Positions 20,901 through 31,816 of a DNA stretch of 64,000 bases are shown here, piece by piece (within the stretch, counting starts at the first letter, position 1; each line of letters begins with the position of its first letter). A model generated the notes under the pieces. The model saw only the letters and a program-made list of their open reading frames with translations. It was not told the origin of the DNA and searched no databases. The position numbers and the translations under genes are program-made. The stretch is from Micractinium sp. NFX-FRZ (Eukaryota; Chlorophyta; Trebouxiophyceae; Chlorellales; Chlorellaceae), in contig JAPTJF010000194.1 in the NCBI GenBank assembly GCA_029339195.1, positions 42,542 through 106,541 on the forward strand, given 5' to 3'.

Positions 20901-22207
20901 CCAGGTGGCAGCATGTCAACAATGATAGGCGCGGGTGGCACATGTGGGCAGACGAAATTGTCATTGCACGCAGCGTCCGTCCCAACACTAATGCCAACAT
21001 GCACCCAGCCACCAAGCAAACAATACCTGCGTTCGACACCCTGCACGCAGTCCCTACGCACACCTGCACTGCGAAGGCCACCCCACGGCGGTGGGTGGGT
21101 TGCGCGCGCAGCCAGAGCGCGAGCAGCCAGGCGTTCAAGCTGGTGCACTGGCGTCGGAAGAAGCTTGGGCCAAGGTCTGACTTGAGAAGCAGCAGCTTGG
21201 CAAAGGCCTGCATTACAGGTGCGTATGGATCAGGGGAACCTCCTTGAAGGTAGAGAGGAGGGGCCGTGGCATGAGGCGCCACAGGGGATGGAGTGCTGCC
21301 TCTGGAGCACTGATAGACTGCCCACCCCCCAAACTAGCCAAAGCCCATTAGAGAACCATTCTGCTGCCCATGAAGGGTGCAATCCAGGTGGCTCAGACTG
21401 CATGTGCCAGGCTGCTGCTCACCGCTGCCTCCCCTTCCGACATTGGAGGGATGCTGAGGAAACCCAGGAGGGAGCGGGGCAGGCGCAGCACCACATCGCC
21501 TGCCTGCATAGAGCTTGGGCATCATAAAAGATGTAAAGCAAAAACAAGCATACATTGGGACCAGGCTTGCCTTGAGTGCTGCACTTATGCTGCAGCACAG
21601 CATGTGCACACGTGGCAAGGCTTCCCTGCAGCTGGGACCGCAGCTCTCCCCCGATGGCCTCAACTGCTGGCAAGCGCGCAATGCCCCCTCCAGCCCAGCC
21701 TCCCCAGCTTGCCTGTATGTCTTCCGTGGCCAAGGCGCCGCGTGCGCACGTGAGGCAGTCATCTTGGGCGTCAAAGCGGACAGTGGCGCCGTTCTGCCGC
21801 AGGAAACGCAGCAGCTCATGCTGCGCCTGGAAGTCACCGGGCTGCAGGTAGTTCAGCCTGTCAGCCTCCACCTCGGACGGGTGCTCCTCGGCGCGGGCGG
21901 CGGCTGCGGCGGCGGCCGCCCAGTGCGCCTGCGCCGCGCTGTTTCCTACAGGCAGCATTGCCGCAGCCTCCACGACCTCTTTGGGCGTCACATTCAGGCG
22001 TCTGGCTAGCTCCTTCACAGGCGCGCTGGCCAGCGCCAGCGCGTCTGTGGGGTCCCACGCGGCTGCCTCAGCCTCCTCAAGCACCTCCTGGACAAAGTCA
22101 TCCAATGTCAGAGCCGAGTGACTGGTAGGATCCTCTCCAAGCGCCTGTCTGCTGCCCACAGAGAGGCACAGCAGCAGGAGCGCCGATAGCCATGCCGCCT
22201 TGGACAT
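17924..22207 (-). CDS. SET-domain protein, Rubisco LSMT-like, with signal peptide (model partly resolved)
   Basis: The first three exons are well supported: 22207-21713, 21503-21423 and 21207-21064, all phase 0. After a signal peptide (AAWLSALLLLCLSVG) comes HELLRFLRQNGATVRF and ARGALATEDIQAGDVVLRLP. This is the N-terminal SET pattern 'WL...GA...RG..A..DI..G......P' of LSMT/SETD6-type lysine methyltransferases. Later exons that chain in phase are 20200-20148, 20067-20025, 19870-19832, 19694-19547, 19235-19181 and 19038-18903. They include AFEIRATRYIAKGTEV, resembling the 'R...I..GEE' strand. Further likely exons near 18760-18700, 18670-18605 and 18270-18175 lead to a stop at 17924-17926. The exon bridging 21064 and 20200 and the two before the last are unresolved, and the NHS motif expected of SET domains was not found. 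A secreted or thylakoid SET protein would be odd. The intron after 21713 uses a GC donor. Confidence 0.5.
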
Positions 22208-23121
22208 GCCGCCAAGGGAGGAGCGGGACGCCAGCCAGCTCACAGTGAACGGATGGGCAGGGGGCGACGTTTGCGCCGTTGAGAGCTCTGCACGCCACGC
22301 TGGCATGTCAGGCACGTCACGCGCCTTGCAGGGGGCGCACTGGTGGCAGTGGTGCCAGGCTGATTCGAAAAAGGTGGTTGCACGAGTTTCCTGAGCGGGC
22401 AAGAAAGTGGAAGCGCCGTGAGATGGGTGCCGCATGACGTGTGCCGCTACCGCATGACCATGCCGCCAGCTCCTGCACCATGGCCGGGCGGGCACCAAGT
22501 GCGGCCAGCCTTGCACTTGCCACCCCCAGTCCCCTGCGGCTACCACCCCACCGTGATCCGACAGGAGGCAAACTGAAGCTGTTCACAATACTGTACTGAT
22601 CGAGGCACCAATGACATGCATGTTGCCCCAGCCCAGCAGTGCTTGGCGCTGCCACAAGCGCTGCCCTTGGCCAATAGCCGGCTGTGGGCTGCAATGTCCA
22701 GGATGGTGCTAGAGCAGGTTCAGACCAGCAGGAGCACCGACACCTTTCAGGCGCTTGCATGAGCAGTGAGGCAACCAGTGCAGGCAGCAGCACTCCAGCC
22801 CTGTGCGCCCAGTAGGCGCCAGGGTTGGGCAAGTGGCCACTTGCCCATGGGCAAGAAGGAACTGGGCTGCTGGGCATGCGCAACCGCTACAGCCCACCTT
22901 GGGGGGGGCCATGCAGAGCCCGGCCTTCGCCGTTTTGCCGGTGTCTTCTGTGAGGTGTGTCATTGCCAATGAAAATGGTAAAGAAGCGCATGCTGCCACA
23001 TTCGGCCGAATCCCCTGCTGAGCCCGTGCTGTGCATCCAGGGGATGGGGCCGCGGCTGTTGATCAAGCAAACGTGTCGGCTTACGGCAAACCCGCCTGCT
23101 CGTTAGCTACATATCGCAACC
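22208..23121. other. divergent intergenic region
   Basis: About 0.9 kb separates the starts of the SET-like gene (minus) and the BAR-like gene (plus). It presumably holds both promoters. No core promoter element, RNA gene or repeat stands out. Confidence 0.45.
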
Positions 23122-26100
23122 ATGGGGTGCTCCGGAAGCAAGGCGTTGGGGGATGTGAAGTCGATGGTGGGCCTCGACTCAAAAGGCGACCCAAGCTCCA
23201 GGTGGGCGTCACTAGGTTGCTTCAGGAAGCATGCAAGCCCATTGAGTGGAGGGAGCGCAGAGGCGGCGCCTCCCAGTACTGCGCACGAACCCTTCAAACG
23301 ATCCTGTAGCTAGCCCGGTACCTTCCGCCCTGAGGCCCGCGCCGACACCCGCTCGCTCGGGCACCGAGGGCGGCGCAAGGCCGCGTGGAGCTTTCAAGCT
23401 TGCTGCCACCCCCCGCCGCCGCCAGCCTTGCACGCCGCAGCTGCCGCCGCCGCACGCTCCTCGGCAGAGGAGCTTTTTTTATAGGCCCACCTTACCTCAA
23501 CATCTCTTTTGCTGTGCCTCCCACGCCCGCAGCCTCCTGGGTCTTTAATGAACCACCCAATGGCAAGCAGGCGCCACCCGCCGGTGAAGGCGGCGCACTG
23601 TACCGCCCGACATGTGTTTCAGTACTGGGGACTCTCGCCACTTTGCCCCGCTTCTCATGCCTCAACTGCAGGTGCAACCTGATGATGAAGGAGGTGGGGT
23701 GCCGCGCACTGTGCCGCCAGATGTGTGTGTTTCACTCACTCCCGCACCTCGCCCCGCTTCTCAAGCCTTCATTGCAGGTGCAACCTGATGATGAAGGAGG
23801 CGCACACACTGTACATCAAGGTCAAGGCTGTGGCGCGTGACATCAACCACTTCAAGGCTTCGGCCGACACCGCCCTGGACTCCATCAAGCAGGTGGGTGG
23901 GTGGGCAGGCGCCCTGCTGGCACCAGCTGCTGCTAGCGGCCAGCGGCTGGGCGTGGGCTGCAGCGGGTGCACCCATGCAAGGGCAGGCTTGCAAGGGGCT
24001 TTATGACAGCAGCTCTGATGCCCCCCCTCCACTCACTCACCCTGCCGCTCCCTCCCCAACTGCTGCTGCTGCTGCTGCTCTTGTACAGGCCCTGACCATG
24101 CCGGGCCCATCCCATCAGTCAGGAGCGCCGCCTCCCCGGAAGCGGCAGCACTCACGCACCTCGCCACTGACCGCCGCTTCCCTCCCCACCTGCTGCTGCT
24201 GCTGCTGCCACCGCCGCTGTTGCGTCCACAGGTCCTGGCCACGCCGCTGCCCAAGATCTACGAGAACGACGCCTCCGCGTCTGCGGCGCTGATGCACCCC
24301 GAAATCGAGACGGTGGCGGGCAAGGGGTACAGCGCTGAGGCGGCCAACCGGGTGGGTGCTGCGATCTTCTGCCTCTTCTTCTCCTCCTTAGCCCAGAGTC
24401 AGGCCAATCGGGTGGATGCGGGGTGGCCAGCGAGAGTGCTGTCGGTGCGGTTGCAGGTCCCAGCGGAGGGTCACATCGGAGATCGTCAACAGGGAGTCGT
24501 CAGGAACCCATTGCAGAGGGGGCTAGGAGGGGTGGGCAGGGAAGAGGTACAGCACTGTGCAGCCAGGAGGCGTCCGACCTTCAGCCGACGGGGCATGCGC
24601 TGTGGGGCAGTGCCAGGCAGGGGACAGCGCCGAGGCGGCCAACCGGGTGGGTGCTGCCAGCAAGCTTGGAGCTGTCCTCTTCTTCTGTCCCCTTCTTCTT
24701 TCTCTTCTCCTTCTTTATCCTCCTCTTCTCCTCCCTCTTGCAGCCCCAGAATCAGGCAGGCCATCCAACTGTGCCCCTGCCACCCCCCTCCGCACGGAGG
24801 ATCCTGCATCCCCCCCGCAACATGGTCCACTCACATCCTGCTGTGCTCTCATCTAATCATGTTTTCTGTTCTAAACCCACGCACCGCTTGCCAGGCCCGG
24901 GAGGACTTTGGTCACAAGGTGGCCCCCCGCGACATGGAGGCATGGATGCACAAGCACGACGAGGCGCTGGTGAGGCCCCGGGGTCGTGGTTGTGTGGGCG
25001 TGCACAGGGGCAGCCTGTGTGGGTGTGGAGAGGGCAGTGCCTCCGGCACATCATGGCCAAGCATGACGAGGCGCTGGTGAGGCTGCAGGGGTTGGGTGGG
25101 TGCACAGGGGCAGCTTGTGGGGGTGGGTGGGAGATGGCAGTGCCTCCGGCACATGATGGCCAAGCACGACGAGGCGCTGGTGAGGCTGCAGGGGTTGGGT
25201 GGGTGCACAGGGGCAGCCTGTGTGGGTGTGGAGAGGGCAGTGCCCCCGGCACATGATGGCCAACCGCAACGAGGCGCTGGTGAGGCTGCAGGGGGTGGGT
25301 GGGTGCACAGGGGCAGTTTGTGGGGGCGTGCACGGGGGCAGTTGTGTGGGTGGGGAGGCGGCGCTGCTGCCGGCGCCTGGATGGCCAAGCACGCTTTGGC
25401 AGTGCCGAGGCGCAGTTGGGGTGGCTGTCAGTTGTCGGGGCTGCGCTGAGTGTGCCAAGGGGCCAGGCAGCAGGGTAGCTGTGTGGCCTTGCAGCGCAGC
25501 GGGGGCGGGGGGGCATTCGCAGGGCGTGGTCAAAGCTGGGAGCAGGGGCAGGGCCGCCAGGCATGGAGGGATGTGCCGAGGCGGGCGCCAGAGGAGCTCT
25601 TTATGAGAGGCGGTGTGTGGGTGGGGACGGGCGGAGGGGCAGCGTGCAGGGTGGCGTCAGCACGCATATCAGGACACGGCCACGTTATCATCCCTCCCGT
25701 GAGCTTACAACCGACTCCACCTGCCTCATGCCGCAGGCCAAGCAGAAGCTGCTGAACAAGGCTTATGATGACATGGTGTCTGCCCGCTCCAAGGTGGGCT
25801 GATGCATGCGACAAGAGGGTGGGAGGAGAGGGCGTTGGGGGTGCAGGGTTTGGGGGTGCAGGGCGAGGACGCAGCCATCCCCCAGCCCCTGCTCCGCCTG
25901 CACTGTGCATGGGAGGAGGCGCGGTGCTGATGTGGTCGAAGGGCACGTGGAGGTGGCAGCAACGAACTGGTGATGTGGGCGAGAGCGTGCAAGTGGGAGA
26001 GCATAGCATTGCCGCAGGCAGCACCGTGCGGCGCCTCGAGATGAGAGTATGTGCCGCACGGCACTCAGCCCAGACCTTCTCCACCTGCCCTGTGTACGAG

Positions 26101-26976
26101 GTTGCCCGGCCAAGTCCAAGGAGGAGACCCTGCTGCGCGCCCGCTTGCCTTCCTGCTCCCGCCTCAACCTTGAAACCCCCTCCACCCGTCTGCCCTGTCC
26201 AAGGTTGCCTCGGCCAAGTCCAAGGAGGAGACCCTGCGGCGCGGCGGCCTGGGAGGGGAGGACCCAAAGGTGCAGGAGGCGGTGCGGGTGGTGCAGAACC
26301 TGCAGGACAAGCTCAACGGTGAGCTACTACTATGTGTTCCAAGAGATTCTGACCTTGTTGGGTGGGAGGGGAGGGGTTTTGGGCATCCCTTTGTGCCCTT
26401 CCTGTTGCGGGCGGTGCAGAAGCTGCAGGACGAGCTGGACGGTGAGCGCTGTTGGGACTGTTGCTTACATGCGCTGGCCACCGAGGCAGGCACTAACGAC
26501 GAGGCGGGGCGGTTGTGCCCTCCAGTACCGAAATCATGAAAACCCGACCCTGCAAACGCCTCCCCTGTTTTGTGGTCATGCAGTGGCCTACATGCAGTGG
26601 CCACCGAGGTACATATACCCGCCAGGAAGCGGGGCAGCATCGCTTTCTAGCGCTGGCACTGAAATCGCCCCACCCTGCACGTCCCCCCCCCAATTTTGCT
26701 TCCCATGCAGTGGCCACCGAGGCCTACACGCACGAGGAGGCGGGGCAGTATGCGCGCCTGGTGGCCCTCAACACGGAGGCCTCCACCCTTGGCGGCTCGG
26801 TGCGCAAGAGGCTGGGGGACGCGGCGGAGGCCCTTATGGCTGTGAAGGACACCATCCCTGAGAGCGCAGCCACGCCCACGCCTGCCGTGGTGGCGGCCGC
26901 GGCGGCGCCGGGCGCGCCGGTGGCGGTAGCGCCGGTGGCGGTAGCGCCGCCCGCCGCCGTGCCTGCCAGGGCGTGA
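23122..26976 (+). CDS. N-myristoylated coiled-coil protein, possibly BAR-like
   Basis: Seven exons, 23122-23201, 23778-23892, 24232-24351, 24895-24969, 25737-25793, 26204-26318 and 26711-26976, join in phase to give 275 residues. The protein begins MGCSGSK, a strong N-myristoylation signal with a Cys that could be palmitoylated, so membrane attachment is likely. The body is almost all charged amphipathic helix: MKEAHTLYIKVKAVARDINH, then WMHKHDEALAKQKLLNKAYD, then VQEAVRVVQNLQDKLN, then YARLVALNTEA. This pattern fits a BAR/IMD-type membrane-curvature bundle, but no signature proves it. A disordered Ala/Pro/Val tail closes it. The intron before exon 6 ends in AAG and the rest in CAG. Five of the six introns carry copies of adjacent exon edges, the most of any gene here. 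A plus-strand TGTAA lies at 27404-27408. Confidence 0.75.
23620..23800 (+). repeat. 106-base tandem duplication of BAR-like exon 2 acceptor edge
   Basis: The first 22 bases of exon 2 plus upstream intron occur twice, starting at 23672 and 23778 (period 106). Both copies have a CAG acceptor followed by GTGCAACCTGATGATGAAGG. The upstream copy ends in GAG/GTGGGG, a possible donor, but splicing it in would break the frame. Confidence 0.85.
24395..24660 (+). repeat. intronic echoes of BAR-like exon 3 donor edge
   Basis: The exon 3 end with donor (CGGCCAACCGGGTGGGTGCTG at about 24341-24360) recurs at about 24636-24656 with its donor intact, and as a weaker copy (GGCCAATCGGGTGGATGCGG) near 24403-24422. 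Confidence 0.8.
24950..25395 (+). repeat. four-copy minisatellite carrying the BAR-like exon 4 5' splice site
   Basis: The end of exon 4 with its donor (ACGAGGCGCTGGTGAGG, 24958-24974) recurs at about 25056, 25168 and 25270. Period is about 100-110 bases and each copy keeps GCGCTG/GTGAGG. The intron body between copies (GGGTGGGTGCACAGGGGCAG) repeats too, so the unit spans the exon-intron boundary. Confidence 0.85.
26095..26150 (+). repeat. intronic echo of BAR-like exon 6 acceptor edge
   Basis: The segment GGCCAAGTCCAAGGAGGAGA appears at about 26106-26130, roughly 105 bases before the same stretch in exon 6 (26204 onward). Confidence 0.8.
26405..26640 (+). repeat. intronic echoes of BAR-like exon 6 donor and exon 7 acceptor
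   Basis: The exon 6 end (CTGCAGGACAAGCTCAACGGTGAG) has a diverged copy with donor at about 26414-26445. Copies of the exon 7 start (GTGGCCACCGAGGC) occur near 26472 and 26593, before the true acceptor at 26710. All keep the GAGGCGGGGC or GAAGCGGGGC segment downstream. Confidence 0.8.
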
Positions 26977-28331
26977 GGGGGGCGCTGCCGCAGGCCCCGC
27001 GGAGTGCGGCCGGCGCAGGCTGATGGCGCTGCCGGCAGCGCCTGTTGGGGCCGGTAGCGAGGCCGGCCACGCGTCATGCAGCAGCGCGGGCGGCGCACGC
27101 GCTTGGTGCAGCTGCTGCGCCGGCCCTGGCCGACAAGCTGCCGCCATCTTTTGTCCAACTGAAACCCAACAGCCCCCCGGGGGCGGCTGAGCCAACGCGC
27201 GCTCCTTCCCGGCCCTCACCCACCTTTTCCCTCCGAGCTTGATTCTGCTTGGCCACCCTTCTTCAAACCTGTGTGTGTGCACCACATCCCGCCCGCCCAC
27301 CTGACAATCACCTCACCTCACCTCACCCATCCGAGTGATTTGGCCCTACCCAGCCCTGACGCCCGCCGCTTGATATTTTCCCCATCTCCCCACACAACTG
27401 ACGTGTAAGCAAGCGCATGCCGCACTGGCCAAGCCCCCGGGTGTCGGCGTGTGTTGGGGGGGCGGTATCCCAGTCCCAGTGAATGGCAGCTGCGTCAGGT
27501 GCCCGAGCCATGGGTGTTTCTGACAGTCGCATGCATGCTGCAGGGGCAGCACAGCATACACAGCGCAAGCCGTGCTGCGGGAGTGCGGGTGTTGGCAATG
27601 GGGCGGTGGAGGGCGTGGTTGGGGGCGGCTCCAGAACTGGCAGGGCAGCCCGCCAAGCCTCCGACCACCGGCCGCACCCGGAGCCTGCACCTTGCCGCTC
27701 TCTGAGCCCCCAGGATTGCCAGCCTGGCGGGCACGGCACTATGTTCCAGGGTGGTGCGTTTGCACTGCGAGGCAGCAGGATGCCCAGAGAGGAGGGGCAT
27801 GTGGAGGGCGTGCGGCGCGCCGTACGCAGCGGGACTGCGGCAGGACTGGCGGCTGCAGGCGGACTTGCCCGGGACTAGCGGGCGTTTGGTACCCGGGGAG
27901 GAGCATAGGGTGCAGCCATCAGGCGGCGGCCAGGGCATCGGTTTCAGGTCAGCAAGGCCGAAGCGGCGCAGGATGCGAGGAGCGGCCCCAGAGGAGCGGT
28001 CGCTTGACGCTCGCCCCAGACGCTCAGTTGCACACAGCTGCCCCTCAGCTGCCTGAAGCATCGCAAGTACCACCCTGGACGTGGATAACCGCCTCATTTA
28101 TGCCCGCTGCTTTGGGTCTGCTTTATTCAAAGCATTTCCATCATGTCGGCAGCCATGTAGGCATGAAAATTGCGCCGAAACCGGACGCAGCGGCCACATA
28201 CCCGACGTGCGCCGCCGTCCAGCTACGGTGGCCAGCCTGGCAAGACCGCAGGACCATTTTGCGGCCCATAAATGCGGCCGCCCTGGGGCTGCTAAAACCA
28301 TTCCACCAATATTCTAAATACCTTGCCAGTC
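26977..28331. other. intergenic region, no supported gene
   Basis: About 1.35 kb between two plus-strand genes. It holds the TGTAA at 27404-27408 and the promoter of the secreted-protein gene. A 200-codon minus-strand open frame at 27495-28097 lacks any domain or splice context and is treated as chance. Confidence 0.5.
27404..27408 (+). terminator. candidate TGTAA polyadenylation signal for the BAR-like gene
   Basis: TGTAA about 430 bases after the stop of the BAR-like gene; the first good plus-strand match I saw. Confidence 0.4.
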
Positions 28332-30626
28332 ATGGCTGTGGTCGGCGCTGGTGTCCTGCGCCGCTTTGCGGTTGCACTCCTCACATGCACGCTCTTCGCG
28401 AATGCCGCCCAGGCCCAGAGGTGCGCAAGGTCTCTTGGATGCACGCAGCTGCATGCCTGGCTGCGGATCGCGCATGCACCCGGCCGCCGCACACCTCTGC
28501 CCGCCCGCCGGCTGCCTGCCTGCCGCTGCCGCTCACCCAAGCTCTTGCCCCGCCCACCCCGCCCCCCTGCCCCGCAGCATCCGCAAGTACTGCTCGAACA
28601 ATGGCACCGGCCTGTGGGTGGAACAGAACGCGGGCAACAATGGGCAGACCAGCACCGCCGAGTTCAACTACCGAGACGGCAGCGGCTTCACCCTCACGTT
28701 CCAGGGGCAGCAGATTGCAGATCTGCGGAGCTCCCCCGACTCCCAGGGGGCCCTGTGGCCGGTCCTCCGCCCAGAGCACCGCGCCCGCTCCTCCTGCGCC
28801 TGCTGCGACCTGTGCCGTGCGCAGCCCAACCCCAGCGTGAGTGGACGGCGTGGCGTTTGTGGGGGCGCCTGAGACCCGTACGGGAAGGCACCGCCTGGCG
28901 GGGAGCGCGCATGCATGCATGCGGCAGTGGAGGGCCGCCCACCTTCCGGCAAAGCTGGGATGCCGCATCACCCCCCTCTTGCTGCCCTGACCTGCCCTGG
29001 GACGCCACGCCCCGCCTCTTCTCCCCTCCCCTGCCCAGCCCCCGCCCCCCTGCCCCCTGCATCCCGACAACCTGCCTGCGTCGCCGGCCCCCGGCGCTCA
29101 CCACGCTCTGACCCACGCCTGCCTGCCCCTTCGCCCTCCCACCCCTCCCCTACCCCTGCAGTCTTACGAAACAGCGTACAAGTGCAAGGCGTGGAGCTAC
29201 CGCGCCAGCGACGGCGCCTGCCGGCTGTGGTCCAACAGCCCCTTTGACAGGGGCAACGGCGGCCCCATGCGAGTGGAGACCGACTCCTCTGCCAAGCTTG
29301 CCTGGTACTCTGGCGTGGGTGAGTGCGGGGAGGTGGGAGGGAGGGAGGGAGGGAGAGGTGTGTGTGATGGCTGCCCAAGGGCGATGCCCTGCATGGCCCG
29401 CCCGCCTGCCCGCCTGCCTGCCCAACCGCCGCCCTGCCTGCCCGCCCGCCTGCCTGCCTGCCCCGCTTGCATGCGGGGGGCTGCTCACCACTTCCAGTCC
29501 CCTGGCCTGCCCTCCCCCGCAACCTTGCCTCACACCACCACCACGATCGCCACTGCCGCCGCTGCCTGCAGTCATCAAAGACAACGACCTGCCAACGCTG
29601 GGCCTGCCCAGTGCAAGCTTCACCTGCCCAGATGCCCGCCCCGGCCCCACGCCCACACCTCCCACCGGCGGCCTGTTGCCAGTCGTACAAGCTTCCCCAC
29701 CTCCGCCCTCCGCCCGGCCTGCCCCGCCCTCCCCCAAGCCCCCCTCATCCTCCCCACCACCGCCACCCCCACCCCGGCCTGCCCCGCCCTCCCCCAAGCC
29801 CCCGGCGTCATCCCCACCACCGCCGCCGTCCCCCCGCCCTGCCCCACCCTCCCCCAAGCCCCCCTCCCCCCGGCCTCCCCCATCCACTCCTCCACCCTCC
29901 ATCCCCCCACCCCGTCGCCTCCTACCTCCGCTCGACTTTGGCGCCTTGATGCCCCCCACCAAGCCTCCACCAGCAGCCCGCCCACCCCCTGCCCGCCCGC
30001 CGCCCCCAGGCGCAAGGAGGTGAGGCATGTGCGCGCCTCACACGTAAAGCACATGCGCACAGCGCCCCGCACAGCAGTGCCTGCTTTTGGGGTCTAATTC
30101 GCCTGGAACTGCTTTGCCAATACTGATAGTTGTGCCCCCCCCCCTGCCACCCCAACCCCCCCCTGATGCAGCCCCCCAGGCTCCCCCTCTTCCTGCGACT
30201 GTGCATCGCTCAAGAGCTGCCCGCCTGGCTCGGGGCCCGGAGAGGGAGACGTGTGTTTGCCCTGGTGAGCCTCACCTCTCAGTGAGAGCAGCAGGCCTGA
30301 GAGCGATGCCACCGCAACCTGCTCTGCTGCTGCCGCCTGCTGCGGACGCCGGCTGCTGCTGCTGCTGCTGCTGCTGAGTCGCACCAAGCACCCTCTCGAC
30401 TTGAAAGCAGTGCACCGAGAGTTGCCCCCTGTCTATATCCTGCTCACCCTCCCCGCCCTCTCGCCCACCCGCATGCAGCCCCAGAGACACATACAACGAC
30501 CGGCAGCAGGGCTACGGCTGCAAGCCGTGTGCCCCCGGCACCAGCACCGGCGGCCTGACCGGGCAGGCAAGGTGCACCTACGCAAGCGGCCGCCGGCTGC
30601 TCAGCCTCGGCCGGAAGCTGCTTTAG
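28332..30626 (+). CDS. secreted modular cell-wall protein: PAN-like, hydroxyproline-rich and Cys-rich parts
   Basis: Six exons, 28332-28420, 28578-28836, 29162-29318, 29572-30019, 30172-30264 and 30479-30626, join in phase to give 397 residues. A signal peptide (RRFAVALLTCTLFANAAQAQ) is followed by a PAN/Apple-like module: SCACCDLC, then YKCKAWSYRASDGACRLW. Next comes a long Ser-Pro region with PPSPKPP and SPPPPP repeats typical of algal hydroxyproline-rich glycoproteins. The last two exons restore a Cys-rich end (SCDCASLKSCPPGSGPG, then GCKPCAPGTSTGGLTGQ), similar to ephrin-receptor-type GCC repeats, and finish in RRLLSLGRKLL. Stopping at 30022, in the fourth exon, would also give a plausible HRGP, but the in-phase Cys-rich exons argue for the longer model. 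Likely extracellular matrix protein; ligand unknown. Confidence 0.75.
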
Positions 30627-31816
30627 CTGGCGACCGGCACTCGCCTGCGCACAGTGCAGCCAACAAGAAACCCCAAGACCTCGGCGCCCACACGCCGTGC
30701 CAGTCTGGTCCATCCGCCTTGTCCTCCCAGAATTTTCACAAACCGAGCCGTCCTTCTTCCCTTTTGAGCAGACCCCCGTCCCGTCCTGCCCCCCACGAGC
30801 GCGCTTGTTTCCCCCCTCCGTTAATGCACCAATGCCCTTCTCAGCCACCGTCCCCTCCGCACCCAACCTGCCATTCCTCATCACTCCCTCCTGGCGTGAA
30901 GCCCTCTGTGCCATGCTTCATTGCTGGATCCCTCAGCGCCTGCTCAACTGCCCCTGCCACCTGTGCAGACCCTCAATCACTGCATGATGTCGCTGCATGG
31001 GCGGCCCCCTCGCAGCTAGCTCATTGCCACGCTGCTGCTCCCGCGCCTCTCAGCCTCCCTGCCATGCATCCAATTTTGCGGCTCACCCCGCCCTTCGTCC
31101 GATATTCTTCCCCTCTTCGCCTCCCCCATCTACGCTACGGCAGCTTCTCGGTCCCTCCCGTGCGTCCTCAGTCCCCCCGCCCTTGCTCACCCCACCCCTC
31201 GTGTGCCCCTCAAAACAACGATCCACGCCCCTCATGCCCCACCCTCACCCCTCACCCCCGCCCACGTCTCACCCACTAGAATTCATCTGAACTTCCCGGC
31301 ACACCTCTTTTCTGTTGATTGCCTTCTTTGTCAGCCCTGCTGCACTCCACACCGCCTGCCAAATTTGCACACAACCCGCCTGACACTGCCAGTGCCTTCA
31401 GCCGTGACAAGCTCTCAAGAACCCTCCGCCACGTTTTTTGTTGCCTACATTTATCCATTTCCTTCCTCTTGTGAACATCCACTTCATCGCACCTCACGAA
31501 AGGAAGCCGGAACAGACACCTCAGCCGCCAATGCCTGCCTGCACGCCTGCCTACCTGGCCGCCACCGCCTGCCTGCCTGCCGATGCTTGTGCGGCCATGC
31601 CTCTTCTGCCTCTTCAGATGGAATGCGTGAGGAGGCTTACTGAATCTCGTTGAATTATGAGCACCTATCACCAACGGAGATCAGCGGCCGTTCTATACAT
31701 GCGCCTGCGACAGCGTGGCAGCACAGCAGCGGCAGGCGGGAGCGCCAGCTTGGCAAGGGGTGAGGAGAGTTTGGCTTCAAGCGCGCCAGAAAGGTTCGAG
31801 CTCCACATCAAGCGGT
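30627..31816. other. intergenic region, no supported gene
   Basis: About 1.2 kb, pyrimidine-rich on the plus strand, between two plus-strand genes. It should hold the 3' UTR of the secreted protein and the promoter of the leucine-rich gene. An alternative upstream ATG at 31658 opens a frame ending at 31828 that does not join the next exon in phase. Confidence 0.45.

Noticed and set aside
24950..25395. Regularly spaced repeats that could suggest a CRISPR array
   Set aside because: Repeats diverge, spacers are themselves repeated and the unit contains the end of a coding exon; the genome is eukaryotic.
27495..28097. 200-codon minus-strand open frame in an intergenic region
   Set aside because: No family motif, no splice or poly(A) context, and composition matches chance frames in GC-rich DNA.
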